A stretch of DNA of 5,171 nt from JALYNX01 sp964608055. Its GTDB lineage: Bacteria; Actinomycetota; Acidimicrobiia; Spongiisociales; ZC4RG35. Where the stretch lies: NCBI GenBank assembly GCA_964608055.1, contig CAZSMJ010000141.1, positions 1-5,171 of the forward strand. Reading direction: 5' to 3'. Under the pieces are notes generated by a model. That model was given only the letters and a program-made list of their open reading frames with translations. It was not told the DNA's origin and searched no databases. Every line of letters begins with the position of its first letter. Within the stretch, counting starts at the first letter, position 1. The translations under genes and the position numbers were made by a program. This document shows positions 1 through 5,171 of this stretch, in pieces.

Positions 1-301
1 TGGCGGGATGCACCGGCGTCGTCGAGAGCCGGCGCAAGACACCTCTTTCCCGGTAAGTGGCCAGGGTGGCGGGGAGGGTGGTGAAGGCCAGCGTGGCCAG
101 ACCCAGACTGAGGATGATGGGCGCGTAGAGATCCACGAGGCGATATCCCTCGAGGTCGGGGCTCGGGTCTCGGAAACCGGGGAAGAATTGGCCGAGGGCG
201 AAGAGCAACAGCGCGGGGAAGGCAAGACCCCAGAACATCGCAAGTGGTTCACGTGCGAACAACTTGGCTTCAACGGTCGTCAGTTTGGTCAGTGTGGACA
301 T
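1..301 (-). CDS. ABC-2 type transporter permease, DrrB-like (3' part outside window)
   Basis: Membrane subunit of an export-type ABC transporter, expected to pair with the ATPase encoded just upstream. Reading from the ATG at 301, 100 codons are in the window before it is cut; the family is usually about 240-280 residues, so more than half is missing. The protein begins MSTLTKLTTVEAKLFAREPL, a short cytoplasmic N-terminus typical of ABC-2 permeases. A hydrophobic helix follows at about residues 22-40, then a polar loop rich in P and D, then a second helix at about 60-80. Residues 83-100 read YRERGVLRRLSTTPVHPA, which closely matches the conserved cytoplasmic ABC-2 element (Y-R-E-[KR]-G-x-L-R-R-L-x-x-T-P) that contacts the ATPase. 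The start is supported by AGGAG seven bases upstream. The gene follows the ATPase after 10 bases, so the two are almost certainly co-transcribed. Substrate unknown; drug, glycolipid or natural-product export are the usual possibilities. Confidence 0.88.
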   Translation of the reverse strand, partial: MSTLTKLTTVEAKLFAREPLAMFWGLAFPALLLFALGQFFPGFRDPSPDLEGYRLVDLYAPIILSLGLATLAFTTLPATLATYRERGVLRRLSTTPVHPA

Positions 302-308
302 TTGAGGG

Positions 309-313
309 CTCCT
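309..313 (-). promoter_or_regulatory. Ribosome binding site of the ABC-2 permease
   Basis: AGGAG lies 7 bases before the ATG at 301 and overlaps the TAG stop (312-314) of the upstream ATPase gene. It fixes the permease start and suggests that ribosomes finishing the ATPase re-initiate on the permease. Confidence 0.7.
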
Positions 314-1229
314 AGTTCTCGTGAGTTTGGAGTGAGCGACCGGTCAAGGCGATGAACGCGTCATCGAGGGTCACCTGTTCGACCCGCAGCTCCTCGGCGA
401 TTATCTGATTGCGGGCCAGGACCGAAGTGACCGCATGCAGGACGTTCCCCACACCGGTGACCAAGATCTGATTCCCGGACTGGCTGACACCGGTCACCTC
501 GGGCAGGCTGGAGAGGAGTGCCGGGTCGAATGGTGTTGAAGGGCGGAACCTGATTCGCTGCTCGTCGTTGGCGCGGGCGATGAGGCCGGCCGGGGTGTCG
601 AGTGCGATGAGCCGTCCCGAGTCGATGAGAGCGATGCGATCGGCGAGGCGCTCGGCTTCCTCCATGAAATGGGTCACCAGAATGATTGTCGTCCCTCGCT
701 CTCTGAGCCCCTCGATCAGCTCCCATGTGTCTCGCCTCGCTTGAGGATCGAGACCCGTCGTGAGCTCGTCGAGGATCGTGACCTCAGGGTTCCCGACGAG
801 GGCGAGAGCGATCGACAGACGCTGCTGTTGACCCCCGGAGAGCTTGGCAAAGGTGGTGTTTCTCTTGTCGGCCAGCCCCAGCCGTTCGAGCAGATCGGAC
901 CAATCGACAGGGGTCCGATAGAAGGAGCTGTAGAGATCGAGCGCCTCCCACACCTTGATCCGGTCGGGGAGCCGACTCTCCTGGAGTTGCATGCCGAGAC
1001 GTTGGCGCAACTCGGGTTGGTCACGTTGCGGGTCGAGCCCGAGAACGCTTATTCGACCGCTGTCCGGGCGTCGCAGCCCGGCGATGGACTCCACGGTTGT
1101 GGTCTTGCCCGCCCCGTTGGGCCCGAGGATGCCGAACACCTCGCCCTTCTCCACGGAAAAACTCACATCGTCGACGACGGCAACGTCGTCGTAACGCTTG
1201 ACCAGATTCTCAACTTCTATGACAGGCAT
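312..1229 (-). CDS. ABC transporter ATP-binding protein, DrrA-like exporter ATPase
   Basis: Cytoplasmic ATPase of 305 residues that should power the ABC-2 permease encoded next. All nucleotide-binding elements are present in order: Walker A GPNGAGKT at 36-43, a Q-loop with Gln at 81/83, signature LSGGQ at 130-134, Walker B VTILDE at 150-155 followed by the D-loop LTTGLD at 156-161, and the H-loop His at 187 (VTHFMEE). The Pro that usually follows the Walker B Glu is Leu (DELTTGLD), which I recall as common in actinobacterial DrrA-type ATPases, so it is not a defect. After the ATPase core come about 90 residues, ending with TLDDAFIALTGR at 287-298. This resembles the C-terminal (L)E/D-D-x-F-x-x-L-T-G-R element of DrrA/NodI-type exporter ATPases, which separates them from importer ATPases. 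The start is ATG at 1229, with GAGG seven bases upstream. A 123-base gap separates it from the acetyltransferase. Daunorubicin-type resistance is the family prototype, but the substrate here is unknown. Confidence 0.93.
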   Translation of the reverse strand: MPVIEVENLVKRYDDVAVVDDVSFSVEKGEVFGILGPNGAGKTTTVESIAGLRRPDSGRISVLGLDPQRDQPELRQRLGMQLQESRLPDRIKVWEALDLYSSFYRTPVDWSDLLERLGLADKRNTTFAKLSGGQQQRLSIALALVGNPEVTILDELTTGLDPQARRDTWELIEGLRERGTTIILVTHFMEEAERLADRIALIDSGRLIALDTPAGLIARANDEQRIRFRPSTPFDPALLSSLPEVTGVSQSGNQILVTGVGNVLHAVTSVLARNQIIAEELRVEQVTLDDAFIALTGRSLQTHEN

Positions 1230-1236
1230 CGGGCAT

Positions 1237-1240
1237 CCTC
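1237..1240 (-). promoter_or_regulatory. Ribosome binding site of the DrrA-like ATPase
   Basis: GAGG (within GACGAGGA) lies 7 bases before the ATG at 1229. Another ATG, 8 bases upstream of it (1236-1234), is in a different frame, so this site supports the chosen start. Confidence 0.6.
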
Positions 1241-1288
1241 GTCTCGATTGACAACAGCCATCAGCATGTCGAATCAGGGCCGGTTACA

Positions 1289-1326
1289 CATCCCCCGATT
1301 GGTCATCGTCGACGGGCGCGGGGATG
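1289..1326. repeat. Short inverted repeat in the 123-base gap before the exporter genes
   Basis: CATCCCC at 1289-1295 is exactly complementary to GGGGATG at 1320-1326, with 24 bases between the arms. The between-arm stretch contains a GTCGAC palindrome. The repeat lies between the stop of the acetyltransferase gene and the start of the exporter ATPase gene, about 60-95 bases upstream of that ATG. It could be an operator or an RNA hairpin. There is no T-run after it in the direction of transcription, so it does not look like an intrinsic terminator. A 7-bp match with a long loop can occur by chance. Otherwise I see no strong -35/-10 pair or terminator in 1230-1352. Confidence 0.3.
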
Positions 1327-1352
1327 ATTCGCTGCATCCGCCGTTTGGTGCC

Positions 1353-1844
1353 TCAGGCGCCAGATGAGTTCCCCAGGGGCTCCAGCTCCATCGTCATACA
1401 AATGCTGAACGGGCTCGGCCGGTACTCGGCGAAGGGCTCGCAACTCTCGAACCCGATTGATTCGTAGAGCGTTCGCGCCGGGGCGAAGGCCTCCATCGAC
1501 CCGGTCTCCAGACTCGCCCGGTTGCACCCACGAGAGCGGGCCACGGAAACGAGGTGGCCGACCATGGCCCGGGCGACCCCTCTTCCCCTCGCGGCCTCTG
1601 CGGTGTGCATTGACTTGATCTCGGCGTGAAGCTCATCCAATTGCTTCAGGGCGCCCACTCCAAGCAGCTCACCCTCCTCGCGGATGCCGAAGAACGAGAT
1701 GGTCGGGACCAGCAGACGGGCGATGTCGAGCACGTGGATGTCCTCGAGTGGGCTGTGTTTATTGGAATAGGCGATATGGGCAGCGAGGAGCCCTTGAACA
1801 TCATCGGCTCTGGGATCATCGATTTCTACGACGAACTCTCCCAC
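1353..1844 (-). CDS. GNAT family N-acetyltransferase, YsnE-like
   Basis: Predicted soluble acetyl-CoA-dependent acetyltransferase of 163 residues, full length for a single-domain GNAT protein. The acetyl-CoA pyrophosphate loop is visible as ARGRGVARAM at 85-94 (pattern R/Q-x-x-G-x-G/A). It is preceded by the strand containing AEIKSMHTAEAA at about 74-85. The C-terminal half of the fold has LETGSMEAFAPARTLYESIG at 112-131, then the strand IGFESC, then YRPSPFSICMTMELE at 141-155. This string of motifs (EIKSMHT, LETG, FAPAR-LYE, GF-C-PF-YRPSP) matches the YsnE-like GNAT group as I recall it. The true substrate of most members is not established. The start is GTG at 1844, with AGGA seven bases upstream. 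The gene lies 41 bases after the sugar permease gene and 123 bases before the exporter ATPase gene. It may be read from the importer operon, but its role in either system is unknown. Confidence 0.87.
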   Translation of the reverse strand: MGEFVVEIDDPRADDVQGLLAAHIAYSNKHSPLEDIHVLDIARLLVPTISFFGIREEGELLGVGALKQLDELHAEIKSMHTAEAARGRGVARAMVGHLVSVARSRGCNRASLETGSMEAFAPARTLYESIGFESCEPFAEYRPSPFSICMTMELEPLGNSSGA

Positions 1845-1851
1845 CCACAGA

Positions 1852-1855
1852 TCCT
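1852..1855 (-). promoter_or_regulatory. Ribosome binding site of the acetyltransferase (GTG start)
   Basis: AGGA within CCTAGGATC sits 7 bases before the GTG at 1844 and supports this non-ATG start. No in-frame ATG lies nearby at the N-terminus of the conserved region. Confidence 0.5.
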
Positions 1856-1885
1856 AGGAAATGCGACTGCGGATTCGATTCCTGG

Positions 1886-2905
1886 TTAGGTCCGACGTTC
1901 CGAGCGGGCGACGATCGCACGCTGGACCACAATGAACAGCAGGAGCAGCGCTCCGATGATGATCTGCATCCACGACTGCTCGGCGCCCATGAACGAGATG
2001 ATGGTCTTGATCGTGCCGTATACGAACACACCGACCAATGAGCCCAGCACATAGCCGCGGCCTCCCGCGAGGACAGTCCCACCGATGACGACGGCAGCGA
2101 TCGCGTCCAGCTCTGTGCCCACGCCGTTGCGGGGATAGCCGGCACCCGAATATGCGGTCAGCACCAGGCCGGCGAGACCGCCACACACACCCGATATCAC
2201 GTATACGGCCACCTTGGTGCGTGCCACCTTGAGGCCCATCAGCGCTGCCTGATCGTTACCGCCGACCGCGTAGGTCGTCCGCCCGAAGCGGGTGTATTGC
2301 ATCACCCAGGCTCCGGCCAATACCACCAGTAGCGCAAGGATGCCGGTGGGTGTGATGTACCAATCGCCAAACCGGATTCGGTTCGACTGCAACCACAACA
2401 CGGCCGGGGTCTCGACTTTGATCGACGAAAGACTCACGACGAAAGCGAGACCGCGGGCGAGGAACAGGCCGGCTAGCGACGCGATGAACGGCTGGACGTC
2501 GAAGAATTGGACCAGTGCTCCGATGAGCAGGCCGACCAATGCTCCAGCGAGGAGGATCACTGGTATGGCGATCGCTAGCGACGTGCCAGCCTCGAGCAGC
2601 TTCGCCAGCCAGATGCCGGTGAAGGCCATCACGGAGCCCACAGAAAGGTCGATGCCCCCGGTGACGATGACGAAAGTCATGCCGACGGCAAGGATCAGCA
2701 GGTATGCGTTGTCCAGCAGCAGCGAGGAGATGTTTCTCGGAGTGATGAAGTCGCCCCGGAGCAGGATCTCCCCGCCGATGAAGAGCAGGATCAGGATGGC
2801 GACCGCCGCCAGCGTCGGGAGAAGCGATGCACGGCGGCTCATGAAGGTTTCGAAGTACCCGGCCTGTTTTCGAGTCGTCGTGCCAGCGGCCTCGAGGCTC
2901 GTCAT
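1886..2905 (-). CDS. yjfF: CUT2 sugar ABC transporter permease, YjfF-type
   Basis: Second inner-membrane permease of the sugar importer, 339 residues (E. coli YjfF is about 330). It belongs to the RbsC-like branched-chain/ribose permease superfamily (BPD_transp_2). After a polar N-terminus of about 27 residues the protein is almost wholly hydrophobic, with roughly eight to ten membrane helices, starting near 29-47. The family hallmark GGIDLSVG is at 83-90, inside VGMTFVIVTGGIDLSVGSVM. Further hallmarks are TRFGRTTYAVGGN at 205-217, GVGTELDAIAAVVIGGT at 261-277 and LAGGRG at 279-284. From memory, LLDNAYLLILAVGMTFVI, SVMAFTGIWLAK and the GVGTELDAIA block resemble E. coli YjfF more than RbsC or YtfT. 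It starts with ATG at 2905 in an ATGA overlap with the stop of the YtfT-type permease gene, so the two are translationally coupled and probably form a 1:1 heterodimer. Galactofuranose, fructose and arabinose-type sugars are known substrates of relatives; the substrate here is not determined. Confidence 0.92.
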   Translation of the reverse strand: MTSLEAAGTTTRKQAGYFETFMSRRASLLPTLAAVAILILLFIGGEILLRGDFITPRNISSLLLDNAYLLILAVGMTFVIVTGGIDLSVGSVMAFTGIWLAKLLEAGTSLAIAIPVILLAGALVGLLIGALVQFFDVQPFIASLAGLFLARGLAFVVSLSSIKVETPAVLWLQSNRIRFGDWYITPTGILALLVVLAGAWVMQYTRFGRTTYAVGGNDQAALMGLKVARTKVAVYVISGVCGGLAGLVLTAYSGAGYPRNGVGTELDAIAAVVIGGTVLAGGRGYVLGSLVGVFVYGTIKTIISFMGAEQSWMQIIIGALLLLFIVVQRAIVARSERRT

Positions 2906-3939
2906 CCTGCAACCTCAGCATCATCGGTGGATTCGGCGGCCCCGCGAGAGCGCGCCGAACGGGCGACATCGCGCGCGAAGCGATGCAGGCGCGGCGACTG
3001 GATGACTACCACGACCACGACGACAACGGCAAAGAACACCGGGCTTTCCGCCGACGGCACCCCGAGGAAGAGGATGGTGGACTCGAGTGTCTGGATGGTC
3101 AACACGCCCACGACGGTGCCCGCGATGCTGAATTTGCCCCCCATGAGCGAAGTGCCGCCCAGCACGACCGCGAGGATCGCATAGAGCTCTATGAATTGGC
3201 CCGCCGCGTTTGCATCGGCCGCCTTGATGTTCGACGCATAGATGATGCCCGCGATGCCCGCGAGCACACCGCTGGCGGCGTAGGCGCTCCAGATGATGCC
3301 CCGCGAGCGGACCCCCGCGAGACGGCTCGCCTCGGGGTTGATGCCAACTGCCTCCGTGAGGACGCCGAGTGCCGTACGTCGCTCGGTCAGCCCGACTGCC
3401 GTGACCGCCGCGACCCAGATGAAGAATGCGAACGGCAGCAGGAGAAGGTATCCGGTCGAGATGTACTCGAACGGCGTGCTGTTGACGGTCGTGATGAAAC
3501 CCTCTGTGATGAGGAGTGCCATTCCGCGGCCGGCGAGCATGAGCACCAGCGTGGCGATGATGGGCTGTATCCCCAGCAGGGAGACGAGAAACCCGTTCCA
3601 GGCGCCGAGCAGGAGCGAGACCAGGATCGCGACCACCACGGCGAGCATGACCACGCTGAGGTCATTGGGATCGGCCGAGCCATCGATGATCGTGAGCGCC
3701 ACTGCTCCGGACACGGCCATGATCGCTCCGACCGACAGATCGATGCCGCGCGTGGCGATGACAATCGTCATCCCCAGCGACACCAACATCAGTGGGGTGC
3801 TCTGGCGCAGGATGTCGATCAAGGCGCCATAGAGGCGGCCGTCCCGAACGGTGATACTGGCGAACTGCGAACGAGCGACAGTGTTGATCAGGATGAGCGA
3901 GACCAACGCGGCAACCGGCCAGAAGAGCCGGTGCTTCAT
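2902..3939 (-). CDS. ytfT: CUT2 sugar ABC transporter permease, YtfT-type
   Basis: First inner-membrane permease of the sugar importer, 345 residues from the ATG at 3939 (E. coli YtfT is about 340). The first helix is at about 6-21. VRDGRLYGALIDILRQ at 31-46 is very like the YtfT segment (QDGRLFGSPIDIL), which sets this subgroup apart from RbsC. The RbsC-superfamily hallmark is at 61-71 as IATRGIDLSVG, with Arg where many relatives have Gly or Lys. Later motifs are GAWNG at 112-116, IQPIIATLVLMLAGRGMA at 124-141, TALGVLTEAVGIN at 189-201, ADANAAG at 241-247 and ILAVVLGGTSLMGGKF at 255-270. The last helix contains eight consecutive valines (305-312), and a charged cytoplasmic tail of about 30 residues follows. 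Start choice: ATG at 3939 has GAGGAG four bases before it. A TTG at 3951, overlapping the stop of the ATPase gene and preceded by AAGGGGAG, would add four residues and remains possible. The gene end overlaps the YjfF-type gene by four bases. Confidence 0.93.
   Translation of the reverse strand: MKHRLFWPVAALVSLILINTVARSQFASITVRDGRLYGALIDILRQSTPLMLVSLGMTIVIATRGIDLSVGAIMAVSGAVALTIIDGSADPNDLSVVMLAVVVAILVSLLLGAWNGFLVSLLGIQPIIATLVLMLAGRGMALLITEGFITTVNSTPFEYISTGYLLLLPFAFFIWVAAVTAVGLTERRTALGVLTEAVGINPEASRLAGVRSRGIIWSAYAASGVLAGIAGIIYASNIKAADANAAGQFIELYAILAVVLGGTSLMGGKFSIAGTVVGVLTIQTLESTILFLGVPSAESPVFFAVVVVVVVVIQSPRLHRFARDVARSARSRGAAESTDDAEVAG
2913..2916 (-). promoter_or_regulatory. Ribosome binding site of the YjfF-type permease
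   Basis: GAGG lies 7 bases before the ATG at 2905 and inside the last codons of the upstream permease gene. Together with the ATGA overlap this supports coupled translation. Confidence 0.6.
3004..3027 (-). repeat. GTN trinucleotide tract encoding eight valines
   Basis: On the minus strand, eight GTN codons run in a row (GTT GTC GTC GTG GTC GTG GTA GTC) inside the last membrane helix of the YtfT-type permease, residues 305-312. All bases are in frame. The third positions vary (T, C, G, A), so it is not a pure microsatellite and is best seen as a low-complexity helix-coding stretch. Confidence 0.75.
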
Positions 3940-3943
3940 GACT

Positions 3944-3949
3944 CTCCTC
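3944..3949 (-). promoter_or_regulatory. Ribosome binding site that decides the YtfT-type permease start
   Basis: GAGGAG lies four bases before the ATG at 3939 and overlaps the TGA stop (3948-3950) of the ATPase gene. The competing TTG start (3949-3951) falls partly inside this site, which favours ATG. However, AAGGGGAG at 3958-3965, six bases before the TTG, means the TTG cannot be excluded. Confidence 0.6.
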
Positions 3950-5171
3950 AAGCTGCGCTCCCCTTGCCCTCATTGGCTATGAAGTCGATCAGGCCGTCCA
4001 GCTCGAACTTTTGCGAGTCGAGTTCACCGATGCACTTGCGATCTCTCATGACGACGACCCGCTGGGCAATTCGCAGCACCTCTTCGAGCTCGGACGAAAT
4101 GAAGATCACGGACAGGCCCTTCTCCGACAATTCGGCGACCTTGCGCTGAAGCTCGGCTTTGGTGCCGACATCGATGCCACGTGTCGGCTCGTCCAGGATC
4201 AGGAGCTCGGGTGCCGTGGCGAGCCAGCGCGCGATTAGGACCTTCTGCTGGTTGCCTCCAGACAGGTTGCCAGCGATCATGTTCGGGTCGGCCGGTCGCA
4301 CGTCGAGCGCCGCCAAGTATTCGGACACCACCGACTCCTGCTTCGCACGGCGGATCCTCCGGAATCCCTTGCGCGCCTGGATGCCAAGCACGATGTTCTC
4401 GGCGACGGTCAGGTCGGACACGATGCCCTCTGCACGCCGATCCTCAGAAGAGAAGGCGATACGGTGGTCGATTGCGTGGCGCGGTGAGGTCATCTTCACT
4501 GGCGTGCCGCCAACCTCGATGTGGCCCGAGTCGGCCCGGTCAGCGCCGTACAGCAGTCGGACCAGCTCGGTGCGCCCGGAGCCCAGAAGACCGGCGATGC
4601 CGACGATCTCACCCTCGAACACGTCGAGATCTGCGGGCTCGAGCACGCCGCGCCTGCCGACGTCGGTCACTTTGAGGATCGGTGTTTCTGTGCGGTCGAT
4701 CACGCGCGCCGCGGTCGAGGAGATGGCCGCGAGGTCATCGAGCACGCGACCGATCATCTTGGTCACGAGGTCCTCGCGCGGCAGGTCCTTGACGAGGTAC
4801 TCGCCCACGAGCTTTCCGTTGCGCAGAACCGTTATGCGGTCGGAGATCTCGTAGACCTGGTCGAGGAAGTGGCTCACAAAGAGAATGGCCGCACCCTTCT
4901 TCCGTAGATCGCGGATCACCGTGAAGAGCTGCTCGACCTCGCCACGATCCAGGCTGGACGTCGGCTCGTCAAGAATGAAGACCTTGGCGTCCAGCACCAT
5001 CGCACGGCTGATCGCGACGAGCTGCTGAATGGCGATCGAGTGGTTGGCGAGCAACGATCGGGTGTCAATCGATATCCCCAGGCCTTCGAGGTGCTCGGCT
5101 GCCATTCGATGCACGGCCTTCCAGTCGATCCGCCCACCCTTGCGGGGTTCGTGGCCGAGCATGACGTTCTC
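3948..5171 (-). CDS. ytfR: CUT2 sugar ABC transporter double-domain ATP-binding protein, YtfR-type (5' part outside window)
   Basis: ATPase of a sugar importer, with two fused nucleotide-binding domains. 407 codons are visible and the reading frame is open to the window edge (first residues ENVMLGHEP). The family is about 500 residues, so roughly 95-100 residues, including the first Walker A, lie outside; the ATG at 5162 is internal, not the start. Numbering from the window edge, domain 1 shows a degenerate signature NHSIAIQQ at 43-50, Walker B VFILDEP at 64-70 and His 101 in SHFLDQVYEISDRITVLRNG, which closely matches E. coli YtfR. Domain 2 has GLLGSGRTE at 194-202 in place of Walker A (no P-loop Lys), EDRRAEGI at 243-250, signature LSGGNQQK at 303-310, Walker B LLILDEPTRGID at 323-334 and ISSELEE in place of the H-loop. 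This asymmetry is normal in RbsA/MglA/YtfR proteins. It ends in TGA at 3948-3950, 8 bases before the YtfT-type permease start. Confidence 0.94.
   Translation of the reverse strand, partial: ENVMLGHEPRKGGRIDWKAVHRMAAEHLEGLGISIDTRSLLANHSIAIQQLVAISRAMVLDAKVFILDEPTSSLDRGEVEQLFTVIRDLRKKGAAILFVSHFLDQVYEISDRITVLRNGKLVGEYLVKDLPREDLVTKMIGRVLDDLAAISSTAARVIDRTETPILKVTDVGRRGVLEPADLDVFEGEIVGIAGLLGSGRTELVRLLYGADRADSGHIEVGGTPVKMTSPRHAIDHRIAFSSEDRRAEGIVSDLTVAENIVLGIQARKGFRRIRRAKQESVVSEYLAALDVRPADPNMIAGNLSGGNQQKVLIARWLATAPELLILDEPTRGIDVGTKAELQRKVAELSEKGLSVIFISSELEEVLRIAQRVVVMRDRKCIGELDSQKFELDGLIDFIANEGKGSAA

Noticed and set aside
750..770. Pro-to-Leu change after Walker B (DELTTGLD) in the DrrA-like ATPase
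   Set aside because: All catalytic residues are kept, and this variant is, to my knowledge, common in actinobacterial DrrA-type ATPases.
1248..1253. Perfect TTGACA -35 box on the plus strand (TTGTCA on the minus strand overlaps it)
   Set aside because: On the plus strand there is no acceptable -10 at 16-18 bases (GAATCA) and no plus-strand gene downstream. On the minus strand a -10 would fall on the ATPase start codon.
669..1367. Plus-strand open frame (232 codons) opposite the DrrA-like ATPase
   Set aside because: No recognisable domain, and it lies almost entirely over an ATPase gene with all its motifs intact on the other strand.
1851..1856. TAGGAT as a possible -10 box before the acetyltransferase
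   Set aside because: The hexamer 17 bases upstream is ATCGAA, a poor -35, and the same bases serve better as the ribosome binding site.
1866..1886. GGATTCGATTCC resembles a tRNA T-arm
   Set aside because: The bases flanking the TTCGATT loop do not pair into a 5-bp stem, and no acceptor, D- or anticodon arm is found around it. It sits in a 41-base gap.
2983..4149. Long plus-strand open frame (388 codons) opposite the YtfT-type permease and the end of the ATPase gene
   Set aside because: Its translation is an unbroken mix of D, H, R, E and Q with no motif or hydrophobic core. That is what antisense reading of a hydrophobic, GC-biased membrane protein gene yields. The minus strand has a clear permease in the same place.
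4562..4592. Loss of the P-loop lysine in the second ATPase domain, read as a possible inactivating mutation
   Set aside because: The degenerate second Walker A (GLLGSGRTE) is a standard feature of RbsA/MglA/YtfR proteins, and the signature and Walker B of that domain are intact.
5160..5162. ATG at 5162 as the start of the sugar ATPase
   Set aside because: The frame stays open upstream to the edge (ENV before the Met), and the protein would lack the first Walker A. The Met aligns with the interior of the family, so the gene is cut by the window.

Overview
The window is about 60% G+C by eye, and every convincing gene lies on the minus strand, so transcription runs from high to low coordinates. 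Codon use is high-GC with strong third-position G/C, and non-ATG starts occur (GTG for the acetyltransferase, a possible TTG for one permease). The gene content suggests a free-living high-GC bacterium. An actinobacterium is my best guess, but no taxonomic marker gene is present and this is weak inference.

Layout in transcription order: (1) 5171-3948, the C-terminal ~407 residues of a double-domain sugar-import ATPase of the YtfR/RbsA type, whose N-terminus lies beyond the window; (2) 3939-2902, a YtfT-type membrane permease; (3) 2905-1886, a YjfF-type membrane permease; (4) 1844-1353, a GNAT acetyltransferase of the YsnE-like group; (5) 1229-312, a single-domain DrrA-like ATPase; (6) 301-1, the first 100 residues of an ABC-2 membrane permease, cut by the window edge. 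Genes 1-3 are packed into an operon with an 8-nt gap (or a 4-nt overlap if a TTG start is used) and an ATGA overlap. Genes 5-6 form a second pair with a 10-nt gap. The only gaps are 41 nt (1845-1885) and 123 nt (1230-1352); no convincing promoter, terminator or RNA gene was seen in either.

How they work together: genes 1-3 form the membrane and energy core of a CUT2-class sugar importer, one double ATPase plus two different permeases. This is the arrangement of E. coli ytfR-ytfT-yjfF (galactofuranose) and of the related bifidobacterial fruK-fruF-fruG (fructose). The periplasmic or lipoprotein sugar-binding subunit (YtfQ/FruE-like) is not in the window and would be expected upstream, past coordinate 5171. 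Genes 5-6 are a separate export-type ABC transporter of the DrrAB class (drug, lipid or natural-product efflux; substrate unknown). The acetyltransferase between the two systems may be transcribed with either one; its substrate cannot be read from sequence.

I see no mobile element, CRISPR array, RNA gene or clearly novel system. The window reads as two ordinary ABC transporters plus a GNAT enzyme, and the findings below are modest.
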